Shown here in pieces: positions 35,217-43,975 of a DNA stretch of 64,000 bases. Location of the stretch: NCBI RefSeq assembly GCF_028473605.1, contig NZ_CP097267.1, positions 248,001 through 312,000 on the forward strand, in the 5' to 3' direction. The position numbers were made by a program, and so were the translations under genes. Numbering within the stretch: the stretch's first letter is position 1; every line of letters begins with the position of its first letter. Source of the stretch: Acidovorax sp. NCPPB 3576. Lineage in GTDB: Bacteria; Pseudomonadota; Gammaproteobacteria; Burkholderiales; Burkholderiaceae_C. The notes below the pieces were generated by a model that was given only the letters and a program-made list of their open reading frames with translations, was not told the DNA's origin and did no database searches.

Positions 35217-36332
35217 ATGCAGATAGGTGTACCAGCCGAGTCCATGGTTGGAGAAACCCGGGTCGCCGCGACGCCGGAGACGGTCAGGAAACTCAAGGCC
35301 CAGGGCCATGCGGTGCGCGTGCAGGCGGGTGCCGGCGTGGCCTCCAGCGTGCCCGATGCGGCCTATGCCGCGGCCGGTGCCGAGATCGTGGACGCCGCCG
35401 GCGCCTGGAGCGCCGACCTGGTGCTCAAGGTCCGCTGTCCCACCGAATCCGAAACGCCCCTGCTGCGCCCCGGCACCACGCTGGTCGGCATGCTGAACCC
35501 CTTCGACGCGGCGGGCCTGCAGCGGCTCGCGCAGGCGGGCGCCACCGCCTATGCCCTGGAGGCCGCACCCCGCACCACGCGCGCCCAGAGCATGGACGTG
35601 CTGTCTTCCCAGGCCAACATCGCCGGCTACAAGGCCGTGATGATCGCGGCCGACAAATACCAGCGCTTCTTTCCCATGCTCATGACCGCCGCCGGCACGG
35701 TGAAGGCCGCGCGCGTGGTGGTGCTGGGCGTGGGCGTTGCCGGCCTGCAGGCCATCGCCACGGCCAAGCGGCTGGGCGCGGTGATCGAGGCCTCCGACGT
35801 GCGGCCCTCGGTCAAGGACCAGGTCGAGTCGCTGGGCGCGAAGTTCATCGACGTGCCCTTCGAAACCGACGAAGAGAAGGACGCAGCCCAGGGCGCCGGC
35901 GGCTACGCGCGCGCCATGCCGGCCAGCTGGCTGGAACGCCAGAAGGTCGAGGTGGCCAAGCGCGTGGCCCAGGCCGATGTGGTCATCACCACCGCCCTCA
36001 TTCCCGGCCGGCCCGCGCCGGTGCTGGTGACCGAGGCGATGGTGCAGTCCATGAAGCCGGGCTCGGTGATCGTCGATCTCGCCGCCCCCCAGGGCGGCAA
36101 CTGCCCGCTGACCGAAGCCGGCCAGACCGTGGTGCGCCATGGCGTCACGCTGGTCGGCGAAACCAACCTGCCCGCGCTCGTGGCCGCCGACGCCTCGGCG
36201 CTCTATGCGCGCAACGTGCTCGATTTCCTCAAGCTCATCATCCACCCCGAAGGGGCCCTGCACGTGGACCGGCAAGACGACATCGTCGCCGCCTGTCTCG
36301 TGGCCCATGAAGGCGCGGTCACCCGCGCATGA
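35217..36332 (+). CDS. pntAA: NAD(P) transhydrogenase alpha subunit, part 1 (soluble domain I)
   Basis: This is the NAD(H)-binding domain I of proton-translocating transhydrogenase, 371 residues, as in bacteria with a split alpha subunit. It starts MQIGVPAESMVGETRVAATP. LSSQANIAGYKAV and VLGVGVAGLQAIATAKRLGA form the nucleotide site, followed by ASDVRPSVKDQVESLGAKF and VDLAAPQGGNCPLT. ATG 35217 begins the family. Partner subunits pntAB and pntB lie at 37167-38992, but a lipoprotein gene is inserted between. Confidence 0.94.
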   Translation: MQIGVPAESMVGETRVAATPETVRKLKAQGHAVRVQAGAGVASSVPDAAYAAAGAEIVDAAGAWSADLVLKVRCPTESETPLLRPGTTLVGMLNPFDAAGLQRLAQAGATAYALEAAPRTTRAQSMDVLSSQANIAGYKAVMIAADKYQRFFPMLMTAAGTVKAARVVVLGVGVAGLQAIATAKRLGAVIEASDVRPSVKDQVESLGAKFIDVPFETDEEKDAAQGAGGYARAMPASWLERQKVEVAKRVAQADVVITTALIPGRPAPVLVTEAMVQSMKPGSVIVDLAAPQGGNCPLTEAGQTVVRHGVTLVGETNLPALVAADASALYARNVLDFLKLIIHPEGALHVDRQDDIVAACLVAHEGAVTRA

Positions 36333-36372
36333 CCCGACAAGTAGTACCCCAGTGAAGACCCGGTTCCTATCC

Positions 36373-37098
36373 ATGCCCCCGTTGTCCCCTCGCCTTGGCG
36401 GCCCGCTGCTCGCCATCGCCTCGCTGTTCACCCTGGCCGCCTGCGCGCCTGTGCAACCCGGGCTGCCCCACGTGGGCCGTGCGCAGCTCGACCTGCCGCC
36501 CGGCGACTGGGAGGTGCTCGGCCGCCGCGACGAGGTGATCGACGTGCTGCCCGACGACACCGCCGCCGACCTGCCCACGCAGATGACCGCCATGGGCCTG
36601 CGCGGCCCTGGCAAGGACCGGCCGCTGCTGGCCGTGCTGCTGGTGCAGACCAACAGCACCAACTACCCGCGCGACACCACGCTGTGGACGGCCCCGTGCC
36701 CCCAGCAGCAGGGCGTGTTCGTCGAGGACAAGGCCCAGGGCAGCCCCGCGCGCATCGACTGCCTGCGCTACAAGCGCCGCGCCGACACCGAGGACTACCT
36801 GGCCAAGAACCGTCCCGCCGTGGCGCAATGGATGGCCATGAACCAGGCGACGCCCACCAAGCCGTATTCGCACGTGTTCTTCCGCTACGCCACCAACGGC
36901 GGCGCCATCGTCACCATCGATGCCTTGGTCGATCAGCGCCTGGTGCGCCCGCCCACGCGCGACAACGAGGCGTTTTTGCGCGCCGGCCGCCCTGTGCTGG
37001 AGTGGGGCGACAAGATGGCGCAGGCCGCACGGCTGAGCACCGCGATGATGGACGGCCGGCTGGTCGTGCCGCCGTTCCCGGTCGCCCCGCCGCAATAG
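36373..37098 (+). CDS. putative lipoprotein, 241 aa, inserted in the pnt operon
   Basis: Unrecognised exported protein. The signal peptide ends LFTLAACAP (lipid Cys about residue 25). The mature part has LDLPPGDWEVLGRRDEV, two Cys (TAPCPQQQG, RIDCLRYKRR) likely to form a disulfide, and YSHVFFRYATNGGAIVTIDALV. ATG 36373 was chosen directly before the signal; a GTG at 36352 is possible. It stands 40 bases after pntAA and 68 before pntAB, so it is probably co-transcribed. No link with transhydrogenation is known. Confidence 0.75.
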   Translation: MPPLSPRLGGPLLAIASLFTLAACAPVQPGLPHVGRAQLDLPPGDWEVLGRRDEVIDVLPDDTAADLPTQMTAMGLRGPGKDRPLLAVLLVQTNSTNYPRDTTLWTAPCPQQQGVFVEDKAQGSPARIDCLRYKRRADTEDYLAKNRPAVAQWMAMNQATPTKPYSHVFFRYATNGGAIVTIDALVDQRLVRPPTRDNEAFLRAGRPVLEWGDKMAQAARLSTAMMDGRLVVPPFPVAPPQ

Positions 37099-37166
37099 CC
37101 GTTCATTCGTTCTTTCTTTCGCCCGCTGGTTCATTCGCCCCGTTCGCCCCTTCAAGGAGTGCTGCC

Positions 37167-37505
37167 ATGGATGCCGTTTCCCCCACGCTGATCAACCTGA
37201 TCATCTTCGTGCTGGCCATCTATGTCGGCTACCACGTGGTGTGGACCGTGACGCCGGCGCTGCACACGCCCCTGATGGCGGTGACGAACGCGATCTCGGC
37301 CATCGTGATCGTCGGCGCCATGCTGGCCGCGGCCCTCACCGAAACCACGCTCGGCAAGACCATGGGCGTACTCGCGGTGGCGCTGGCCGCGGTGAACGTG
37401 TTCGGGGGCTTTCTCGTCACCCGTCGCATGCTGGAGATGTTCCGCAAGAAGGAGCGCAAGGCGGCTCCCGCTGCTGCTGCCGCTGACGAGAAGGGTGCGC
37501 CATGA
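37167..37505 (+). CDS. pntAB: NAD(P) transhydrogenase alpha subunit, part 2 (membrane)
   Basis: This 112-residue protein forms the membrane half of the alpha subunit, with about three helices: LINLIIFVLAIYVGYHVVW, ISAIVIVGAMLAAAL and MGVLAVALAAVNVFGGFLV. VTRRMLEMFRKKE is the typical end, followed here by an Ala/Lys tail. AAGGAG precedes ATG 37167. The stop overlaps the pntB start (ATGA), so the two are coupled. Confidence 0.93.
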   Translation: MDAVSPTLINLIIFVLAIYVGYHVVWTVTPALHTPLMAVTNAISAIVIVGAMLAAALTETTLGKTMGVLAVALAAVNVFGGFLVTRRMLEMFRKKERKAAPAAAAADEKGAP

Positions 37506-38992
37506 GCATGAACCTCGTCACGCTGCTGTACCTGGTGGCCAGCGTCTGCTTCATCCAGGCGCTCAAGGGGCTCTCGCATCCCACCACGTCGATCCGGGGC
37601 AACCTGTTCGGCATGGCGGGCATGGCGATCGCGGTGGTCACCACCGCCGCGCTGATCTGGAGCGTCACGCGTGGCGCGCCGCTGGGGCTGGCCTGGGTGC
37701 TGCTCGGGCTGCTCGTCGGGGGCGCCGCCGGCACCGTGATGGCCCAGCGGGTGGAGATGACCAAGATGCCCGAGCTGGTCGCCTTCATGCACAGCATGAT
37801 CGGCCTGGCGGCCGTGTTCATCGCCGTGGCCGCGGTGGCCGAGCCCTGGGCCTTCGGCATCGTGCCGCCGCCCGTGCCGGCCCTGGCCAGCGCCGCCTCG
37901 CCCGCGGGCACGGTGCTGGTGGAGGGCTTTGCGCGGCTGCCGATCCCGTTCGGCAACCGGCTCGAGCTGTTCCTGGGCGCGGCCATCGGCGCCATCACCT
38001 TCAGCGGCTCGGTGATCGCCTTCGGCAAGCTGTCGGGCAAATACAAGTTCCGCTGGTTTCAGGGCGCGCCGGTGCAGTTCAAGGGCCAGCATGCGCTCAA
38101 CCTCGTGCTGGGCCTGGCGACCGTGGGGCTGGGGCTGGTCTATGTGGCGACGGAGAGCTGGACCGCCTTCTTCGCCATGCTGGCGCTGGCCTTCGTGATG
38201 GGCGTGCTCATCATCATTCCCATCGGCGGGGCCGACATGCCGGTGGTGGTTTCCATGCTCAACAGCTACTCGGGCTGGGCGGCGGCGGGCATCGGCTTCA
38301 GCCTGAACAACAGCATGCTCATCATCGCGGGCTCGCTGGTGGGCAGCTCGGGCGCCATCCTGTCGTACATCATGTGCAAGGCGATGAACCGCTCGTTCTT
38401 CAACGTGATCCTGGGCGGGTTCGGCGGCGATGCGGCGGCGGCTGCCACCGGTGGCGCGCAGGCGCAGCGCAGCGTCAAGAGCGGCAGCGCCGACGACGCC
38501 GCCTTCGTGCTGGGCAACGCCGAAACGGTGGTCATCGTGCCGGGCTACGGCCTGGCCGTGGCGCGCGCCCAGCATGCGGTCAAGGAGCTGGCCGCCAAGC
38601 TGGCCGAAAAGGGCATCACCGTCAAATACGCCATCCATCCGGTGGCCGGGCGCATGCCGGGCCACATGAACGTGCTGCTCGCCGAAGCCGAGGTGCCCTA
38701 CGACCAGGTGTTCGAGATGGAGGACATCAACGGCGAATTCGGCCAGGTGGACGTGGCCATCATCCTCGGCGCCAACGACGTGGTGAACCCCGCCGCGCAC
38801 ACCAAGGGCAGCCCCATCTACGGCATGCCCATCCTGGAGGCCTACAAGGCCAAGACCGTGATCGTGAACAAGCGCTCCATGGCGGCGGGCTATGCCGGCC
38901 TGGACAACGAGCTGTTCTACATGGACAAGACCATGATGGTCTTCGGCGACGCCAAGAAGGTCGTGGAAGACATCGGCAAGGCCATCGAATAA
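37502..38992 (+). CDS. pntB: NAD(P) transhydrogenase beta subunit
   Basis: This subunit contains the rest of the proton channel (about nine helices, residues 1-290) and the NADP(H)-binding domain III, which drives hydride transfer to NADP+ with the proton gradient. It has 496 residues. MPELVAFMHSMIGLAA, FSGSVIAFGKLSGKY and IGGADMPVVVSMLNSYSGWA are family signatures. Domain III carries VPGYGLAVARAQHAV, HPVAGRMPGHMNVLLAEA and GANDVVNPAA. It is complete and of normal length. Confidence 0.96.
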   Translation: MSMNLVTLLYLVASVCFIQALKGLSHPTTSIRGNLFGMAGMAIAVVTTAALIWSVTRGAPLGLAWVLLGLLVGGAAGTVMAQRVEMTKMPELVAFMHSMIGLAAVFIAVAAVAEPWAFGIVPPPVPALASAASPAGTVLVEGFARLPIPFGNRLELFLGAAIGAITFSGSVIAFGKLSGKYKFRWFQGAPVQFKGQHALNLVLGLATVGLGLVYVATESWTAFFAMLALAFVMGVLIIIPIGGADMPVVVSMLNSYSGWAAAGIGFSLNNSMLIIAGSLVGSSGAILSYIMCKAMNRSFFNVILGGFGGDAAAAATGGAQAQRSVKSGSADDAAFVLGNAETVVIVPGYGLAVARAQHAVKELAAKLAEKGITVKYAIHPVAGRMPGHMNVLLAEAEVPYDQVFEMEDINGEFGQVDVAIILGANDVVNPAAHTKGSPIYGMPILEAYKAKTVIVNKRSMAAGYAGLDNELFYMDKTMMVFGDAKKVVEDIGKAIE

Positions 38993-39129
38993 GACGGCCC
39001 GGCGCCACCTCCGGCGGCGCCCTGCCGGGACCGGGTTCCCCGCTTTAGGGAAACTACAGGCCCCCGGCGCCATCGCCCGCGACGACAATGCGGGCTCCTT
39101 TTGTAACAGCAGGTTTGGAGACACAAAGC

Positions 39130-40809
39130 ATGAATGACCGCCCGTGGCTTGCCGCCTACCCACCCGGGGTGCCGGCCGACATCGACCCGGCGCAGTACCC
39201 CTCGCTTGTCGCCCTGATGGAAGAGGCCTTCGGCAAGTACGCCGACCGCGTGGCCTACAGCTACATGGGCAAGGACGTGACCTTCGGCGAGACCGACGTG
39301 CAAAGCCGCCAGTTCGCGGCCTATCTGCAGGGCCTGGGGCTGGCCAAGGGCGACCGCGTCGCCATCATGATGCCCAACGTGCCGCAGTACCCGGTGGTGG
39401 TCGCCGCCATCCTGCGCGCCGGCCTGGTGGTGGTGAACGTGAACCCGCTGTACACCCCGCGCGAGCTGGAGCACCAGCTCAAGGACTCGGGGTCCAAGGC
39501 CATCGTCATCATCGAGAACTTCGCCGCCACGCTGCAGGCCTGCATCGGCGCCACCCCGATCAAGAACGTCGTGCTGTGCGCCATGGGCGACCGCCTGGGG
39601 TTCCCCAAGGGCCTGATCGTCAACTACGTGGTGCGCAGCGTGAAAAAGCTCGTGCCGGCGTACTCGTTGCCCGGTGCCGTGCGCTTCAACGATGCGCTGT
39701 CGCAGGGCGCGCGGGGCGCGTTCAAAGCGCCCGATCTGCGGCCCGACGACGTGGCCCTGCTGCAGTACACGGGCGGCACCACGGGCGTGAGCAAGGGCGC
39801 CGTGCTCCTGCACCGCAACATCATCGCCAACGTGCTGCAGGCCGAGGCCTGGAACGCCCCGGTGATGCAGGCCGTGCCAGCGAACGAGCAGCCCACCACC
39901 GTGTGCGCGCTGCCGCTGTATCACATCTTCGCGTTCACGGTGAACATGATGATGAACATGCGCACGGGCGCCAAGAACATCCTGCTGCCCAACCCGCGCG
40001 ACCTGGCGGCGGTGCTCAAGGAGTTGTCCAAGCACACCTTCCACAGCTTCCCGGCCGTGAACACGCTGTTCAACGGCCTGGCCCACCACCCCGACTTCAA
40101 CACCGTGAACTGGAAGAACCTCAAGGTGTCGGTGGGCGGCGGCATGGCGGTGCAGGCCGCGGTGGCCAAGCTCTGGCTGGAAAAGACCGGCTGCCCCATC
40201 TGCGAAGGCTATGGCCTGTCGGAGACCAGCCCGACGGTCGCCTGCAACCCGGCCACGGAGAAAGCCTTCACCGGCACCATCGGCGTGCCGATCTCGAGCA
40301 CGTACATGAAGCTCATCGACGACGATGGCCGCGACGTGACCGAGCCCGGCCAGCGGGGCGAGATCGTGATCAAGGGCCCGCAGGTCATGGCCGGCTACTG
40401 GCAGCGGCCCGACGAGACCGCCAAGGTCATGACGGACGACGGCTACTTCAAGTCCGGCGACATCGGCGTGGTCGATGAACGCGGCTACTTCAAGATCGTG
40501 GACCGCAAGAAGGACATGGTGCTGGTGAGCGGCTTCAACGTCTATCCCAACGAGGTCGAGGACGTGGTGGCCATGCTGCCCGGCGTGCTCGAATGCGCGG
40601 TGGTGGGCGTGCCGGACGAGAAGACGGGCGAAGCCGTCAAGCTGGTCATCGTCAAGCGCGGCACCGAACTCACCGAGGCGCAGGTGCGCGAGTTCTGCAA
40701 GGCCAACCTGACCGGCTACAAGCAGCCCCGCGTGATCGAGTTCCGCGACTCGCTGCCCAAGACCCCGGTGGGCAAGATCCTGCGCCGCGAGCTGCGCGAC
40801 AAGCGCTAG
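39130..40809 (+). CDS. fadD: long-chain-fatty-acid-CoA ligase
   Basis: This AMP-forming acyl-CoA synthetase activates fatty acids for degradation or lipid synthesis; 559 residues. Adenylation motifs: YTGGTTGVSKGAVLLHRN (P-loop), EGYGLSETSP, FKSGDIGVVDERGYFKIVDR (ATP-binding) and the C-terminal lysine in KTPVGKILRRELR. The start MNDRPWLAAYPPGVPADID is typical of the betaproteobacterial FadD group. ATG 39130 was chosen; an ATG at 39088 would add 14 unlikely residues. It lies 137 bases after pntB and is probably separate. Confidence 0.94.
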   Translation: MNDRPWLAAYPPGVPADIDPAQYPSLVALMEEAFGKYADRVAYSYMGKDVTFGETDVQSRQFAAYLQGLGLAKGDRVAIMMPNVPQYPVVVAAILRAGLVVVNVNPLYTPRELEHQLKDSGSKAIVIIENFAATLQACIGATPIKNVVLCAMGDRLGFPKGLIVNYVVRSVKKLVPAYSLPGAVRFNDALSQGARGAFKAPDLRPDDVALLQYTGGTTGVSKGAVLLHRNIIANVLQAEAWNAPVMQAVPANEQPTTVCALPLYHIFAFTVNMMMNMRTGAKNILLPNPRDLAAVLKELSKHTFHSFPAVNTLFNGLAHHPDFNTVNWKNLKVSVGGGMAVQAAVAKLWLEKTGCPICEGYGLSETSPTVACNPATEKAFTGTIGVPISSTYMKLIDDDGRDVTEPGQRGEIVIKGPQVMAGYWQRPDETAKVMTDDGYFKSGDIGVVDERGYFKIVDRKKDMVLVSGFNVYPNEVEDVVAMLPGVLECAVVGVPDEKTGEAVKLVIVKRGTELTEAQVREFCKANLTGYKQPRVIEFRDSLPKTPVGKILRRELRDKR

Positions 40810-40864
40810 TGCGGCCCATCCTGCCCTGGCACCGCGCCCTCCCGGCGCGGGCCGAACCGCAGCC

Positions 40865-41626
40865 GTGACCACTGCCATCCTCAGCGCCCTGGCCGAAGAG
40901 CAGCAGGGCCTCATCGACGCGCTCTCGCGGGGGCGCCGCACCTTGCACGCCGGCCGCACGTTCTGGAGCGGCGGCCTGCACGGGCGCGAGGTGGTGCTGG
41001 CGCTCTCGGGCATCGGCAAGGTGGCGGCAGCCACCACCGCCACGGCGCTGATCGAGCGCTTCGGCGCGGCGCGCGTGGTGTTCACCGGCGTGGCCGGTGG
41101 CCTGGGCGCGGACGTGCAGGTGGGCGACGTGGTCGTGGCGCATGACTTTCTGCAGCACGACATGGACGCCTCGCCCCTGTTCCCCCGCTGGGAGCTGCCC
41201 GGCTACGGGCGCACCCGGCTGCCGTGCGATGAAGCGCTGGCCGGCCGGCTGGCCGATGCGGCGCACGGTTGTCTCGCATCCGGCGCGGCAGCCCTGCTGG
41301 AAGGCGCCGGTCTGCCGCCGCCCCTGCGCGCGCCGCGCGTGCACCAGGGCCTGATCGCCAGCGGCGACCGCTTCGTGTCGACCGTGCAGGAATCGCAGGC
41401 GCTGCGCGGCGCCTTCGCCGCCGCCGGCCACGCGGTGCTGGCAGTGGAAATGGAGGGCGCCGCCGTGGCCCAGGTCTGCAGCGACTACGGCGTGCCCTTC
41501 GCCGCCGTGCGCACCGTGTCCGACCGCGCGGACGACGCCGCGCACGCGGACTTCCCCCGCTTCGTGCAGGCCGTGGCCAGCCGGTATGCCGATGGCATCA
41601 TCGGGCGGTTTCTCAGTACGCTATAA
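40865..41626 (+). CDS. mtnN: 5'-methylthioadenosine/S-adenosylhomocysteine nucleosidase
   Basis: This nucleosidase cleaves the glycosidic bond of MTA and SAH, recycling products of SAM reactions (such as polyamine synthesis with speD). It has 253 residues. It starts GTG 40865 with TTAILSALAEEQQGLI. VVFTGVAGGLGADVQVGDVVVA and VLAVEMEGAAVAQVC (Glu binding ribose) and VRTVSDRADD (catalytic Asp) match the family. A somewhat enlarged middle part is present (AAHGCLASGAAALLEGAG). The last codons, CTA TAA, lie within repeat copy R4. Confidence 0.92.
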   Translation: MTTAILSALAEEQQGLIDALSRGRRTLHAGRTFWSGGLHGREVVLALSGIGKVAAATTATALIERFGAARVVFTGVAGGLGADVQVGDVVVAHDFLQHDMDASPLFPRWELPGYGRTRLPCDEALAGRLADAAHGCLASGAAALLEGAGLPPPLRAPRVHQGLIASGDRFVSTVQESQALRGAFAAAGHAVLAVEMEGAAVAQVCSDYGVPFAAVRTVSDRADDAAHADFPRFVQAVASRYADGIIGRFLSTL

Positions 41627-41685
41627 AAACAATAGCTGCATGCCCTAGTGATGATTGCGCTGGAGGCCCATTCGGCTCTCAATGG
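41620..41685 (+). repeat. GCTAT-N7-ATAGC interspersed repeat, copy R4, contains the mtnN stop
   Basis: Head gctat-aaaaaca-atagc at 41620-41636 with core atgccctag and gattgcgctggaggcc. The first repeat bases provide the last Leu codon and TAA of mtnN. Confidence 0.8.
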
Positions 41686-41931
41686 GCAATTTTCGACGGG
41701 GCGCGTGCTTGGAGGCCGGCAGACGCCGCACCCCTTGCTCCGGGTCTGTCAGTTGCTTCAAAATCAATAGCGCAATGCCCTAGTACTGATTGCGCTGGAG
41801 GCCGATTTGACTCCAGGCCGCCGATTCTCAGCAGCGCGCGTGCCTTCACGCCAGCAGACGCCGCGGAACCGGCTCCGCCGGGCCGCAGGCGTCGTCCCCC
41901 TGGGGGGAAGCCGCGCAGCGGCTCAGGGGGG
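41627..41931. other. 305-base intergenic stretch made of repeats
   Basis: It holds repeat copies R4 and R5 about 70 bases apart and, at 41876-41935, the corA end element. No gene is seen. Confidence 0.6.
41755..41815 (+). repeat. GCTAT-N7-ATAGC interspersed repeat, copy R5
   Basis: Head gcttc-aaaatca-atagc (left arm decayed), core atgccctag and gattgcgctggaggcc, and a trailing gactccag. It has the same orientation as R4, 135 bases downstream. Confidence 0.75.
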
Positions 41932-41935
41932 TCAT
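41876..41935 (-). terminator. GC-rich palindromic element at the corA 3' end
   Basis: On the minus strand the corA end runs into a ccccctgagccgct-gcgcggc block and a ccccccaggggg block, two stacked inverted repeats. Such elements are frequent at gene ends in Comamonadaceae and probably terminate transcription. Confidence 0.5.
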
Positions 41936-42918
41936 TTCAACCAGCCGCGCTTTCGGAAGTACCACATGGGGCCCAGGGCGCTCGCCACCATCAGCGCCAG
42001 CGCATAGGGGTAGCCCAGCGACCAGTCCAGCTCGGGCATGAACTTGAAGTTCATGCCATAGACGCTGGCGATCAGCGTCGGCGGCAGCAGGGCGACGCTG
42101 GCCACCGAGAAGATCTTGATGATCTTGTTCTGGTTGATGTTGATGAAACCGACCGTGGCGTCCATCAGGAAGTTGATCTTGTCGAACAGGAACGCCGTGT
42201 GGTTGTCGAGCGATTCGATGTCGCGCAGGATCTGGCGCGCTTCCTCGAACTGCTCGGCGTTGAGCATCTTGCTGCGCATCATGAAGCTCACGGCGCGGCG
42301 CGTGTCCATCACGTTGCGGCGGATGCGGCCGTTCAGGTCCTCCTGGCGCGCGATGGCGGCCAGCACCTCGCCGGCGCGGGCGTCGGTCACGTCGCCGGCC
42401 AGCACCTGCACGCTGACCTTCTTCAGGTCGTCGTAGATGCCTTCGAGCGTATCGGCGGAGTATTCGGCGTCGGCGTCGAAGAGCTTGAGCAGCACCTCTT
42501 TCGCATCCTCGATCAGGCCCGGGGCCCGGCGCGCGCGCATGCGCAGCAGGCGGAACACGGGCACGTCTTCGTCGTGGATGGAAAAGAGCACGCCCTTGCT
42601 CTTGAGCGTGTCGTTGACGAGGTTCAGGATGAAGGCCACGCGCACCGAGCGCGGGTCGTCTTCGTCGTCGATGAGAAAGTCGCTGCGGATGTGCAGCTCG
42701 CCGTTGTCTTCTTCATAGAAGCGGGCGGATTCCTCGATGTCCTCGTCCATGGCGTCTTCGGGGATGAAGAGGCCGTAGTGCTGCTTGACCCAGCGTTTTT
42801 CTTCGAGGGTGGGCGACTCCAGATCGACCCAGATCGGCTGGAACTGCGCCAGCTCTTCCAGGGACTCGATTTCTTCCTGGACGAGCCGGCCGTTGGCGAG
42901 CGTGAAAATGTTGAGCAT
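41932..42918 (-). CDS. corA: magnesium/cobalt transporter CorA
   Basis: This pentameric Mg2+ channel has 328 residues. The large N-terminal cytoplasmic domain (residues 1-260) is acidic, with many Asp/Glu for Mg sensing, and ends in the long stalk helix. TM1 contains ASVALLPPTLIASVYGMN, with the signature YGMNFKFMPEL, and TM2 is ALALMVASALGPMWYF with the basic end RKRGWLK. ATG 42918 begins MLNIFTLANGRL. It is monocistronic, with 223 bases of leader before the next gene. Confidence 0.95.
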   Translation of the reverse strand: MLNIFTLANGRLVQEEIESLEELAQFQPIWVDLESPTLEEKRWVKQHYGLFIPEDAMDEDIEESARFYEEDNGELHIRSDFLIDDEDDPRSVRVAFILNLVNDTLKSKGVLFSIHDEDVPVFRLLRMRARRAPGLIEDAKEVLLKLFDADAEYSADTLEGIYDDLKKVSVQVLAGDVTDARAGEVLAAIARQEDLNGRIRRNVMDTRRAVSFMMRSKMLNAEQFEEARQILRDIESLDNHTAFLFDKINFLMDATVGFININQNKIIKIFSVASVALLPPTLIASVYGMNFKFMPELDWSLGYPYALALMVASALGPMWYFRKRGWLK

Positions 42919-43141
42919 GTAGGCTCACTCCCGGTGTGTGATGGGCTTTGTCTGCGAGGGATGGGGCGGCTTTCAGCCCTCGGCAGGCCGGGAGCTGAAA
43001 GCTACCAACTGGGGTAGGTTTCCACGGAGGAATCTCCAAAAATGCAAGCCGCGGATTATGGCATTGCGTTGCGTCAATCCCATGACACGCGCCGGGTGCC
43101 GGCGGGGCTTTGCAGCCCATGCGCACAGCGCCTGAAAGGCG

Positions 43142-43975
43142 TTAGCCCGGGTCGGTAGCAGGGGGGCCTGAACCCTGCGCTGGAGCGCCCGCCGCCCGCA
43201 CCACGGCGAGCGCGCGGCACAGGTCCGCCCAGGCGGCCGCCTTGGCTTCCGGCGCGCGCAGCAGATAGGCGGGGTCGTAGGTGACGACCGCCGGTGTGTT
43301 CCCCGGCAGGGCGTGCATGCCGGCCCGCAGCCGGCCCAGCGGCTCGCGGCTTTCCAGCACCGCGCGGGCCGCACCCAGGCCCAGCACCAGCACCATCGAA
43401 GGGCGCAGGGCAGCCAGGGCCTCTTGCATCGCGTGCGCGATGCCGGCATCGCCCGCGGCCCCGGCCCCGGCGCCGGTGCGCTGCACGGCCGCGAAGAACA
43501 CGCGCGGATGGCGGTGCAGCCGCATGGCGCGCAGCATGTTGTCCAGCAGCTTGCCGGCGTCGCCGGTCAGCGGGGCGTCGGGCGTGGCGCTTTCGGCCAG
43601 CACCAGCCAGCCCGAGCCGAGGTCCGCCGGCGTGGCCGCCGGATCGGCGTGCGGGTACAGCGGCTGGGGCGCCAGCAGGGTGGCGGTGAGGGCGGAGGCT
43701 TCGTCCCGGCCGGCGGGCGCAGAGGCCGGGGTAGCGGTGGGTGCCGCCACGGGCGGCGGGGCGGTGCGGGCCATGGCCGGGGCTGCGGCCTGCGGTGCAG
43801 GGGGCGCTGCCGGTGCTGCCATCCGCGGAGCGGCCGGTGGTGCGAACGCTGGGGGCGCGGCCTGGGCGACTGCGGCCGGCTCCGGCGTGGCCACGGGGGC
43901 CGCAGCCGGCGCCCACACGGTGATGCCCATCTCCCCCAGCATGGCGCGCTGGCGTGCGTCGAGGTCGAGGCTCAT
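43142..43975 (-). CDS. uracil-DNA glycosylase superfamily protein, catalytic residues missing
   Basis: The C-terminal 170 residues have the shape of a family 4/5 uracil-DNA glycosylase: GDAGKLLDNMLRAM, RVFFAAVQR, VLVLGLGAARAVL and YDPAYLLRAPEAKAAAW. Yet the GEAPG catalytic loop reads LAESATPD, the YHPAYLL histidine is Asp, and no iron-sulfur Cys set is present. Residues about 20-105 are a low-complexity Ala/Pro linker. It overlaps rimI by 4 bases (ATGA at 43972-43975). In many proteobacteria such a gene follows tsaB-rimI. It may be a structural or DNA-binding remnant rather than an active enzyme. Confidence 0.75.
   Translation of the reverse strand: MSLDLDARQRAMLGEMGITVWAPAAAPVATPEPAAVAQAAPPAFAPPAAPRMAAPAAPPAPQAAAPAMARTAPPPVAAPTATPASAPAGRDEASALTATLLAPQPLYPHADPAATPADLGSGWLVLAESATPDAPLTGDAGKLLDNMLRAMRLHRHPRVFFAAVQRTGAGAGAAGDAGIAHAMQEALAALRPSMVLVLGLGAARAVLESREPLGRLRAGMHALPGNTPAVVTYDPAYLLRAPEAKAAAWADLCRALAVVRAAGAPAQGSGPPATDPG

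Noticed and set aside
42919..43141. Possible magnesium riboswitch in the corA leader
   Set aside because: I could not find a convincing conserved fold or terminator/antiterminator pair by eye; left unannotated.
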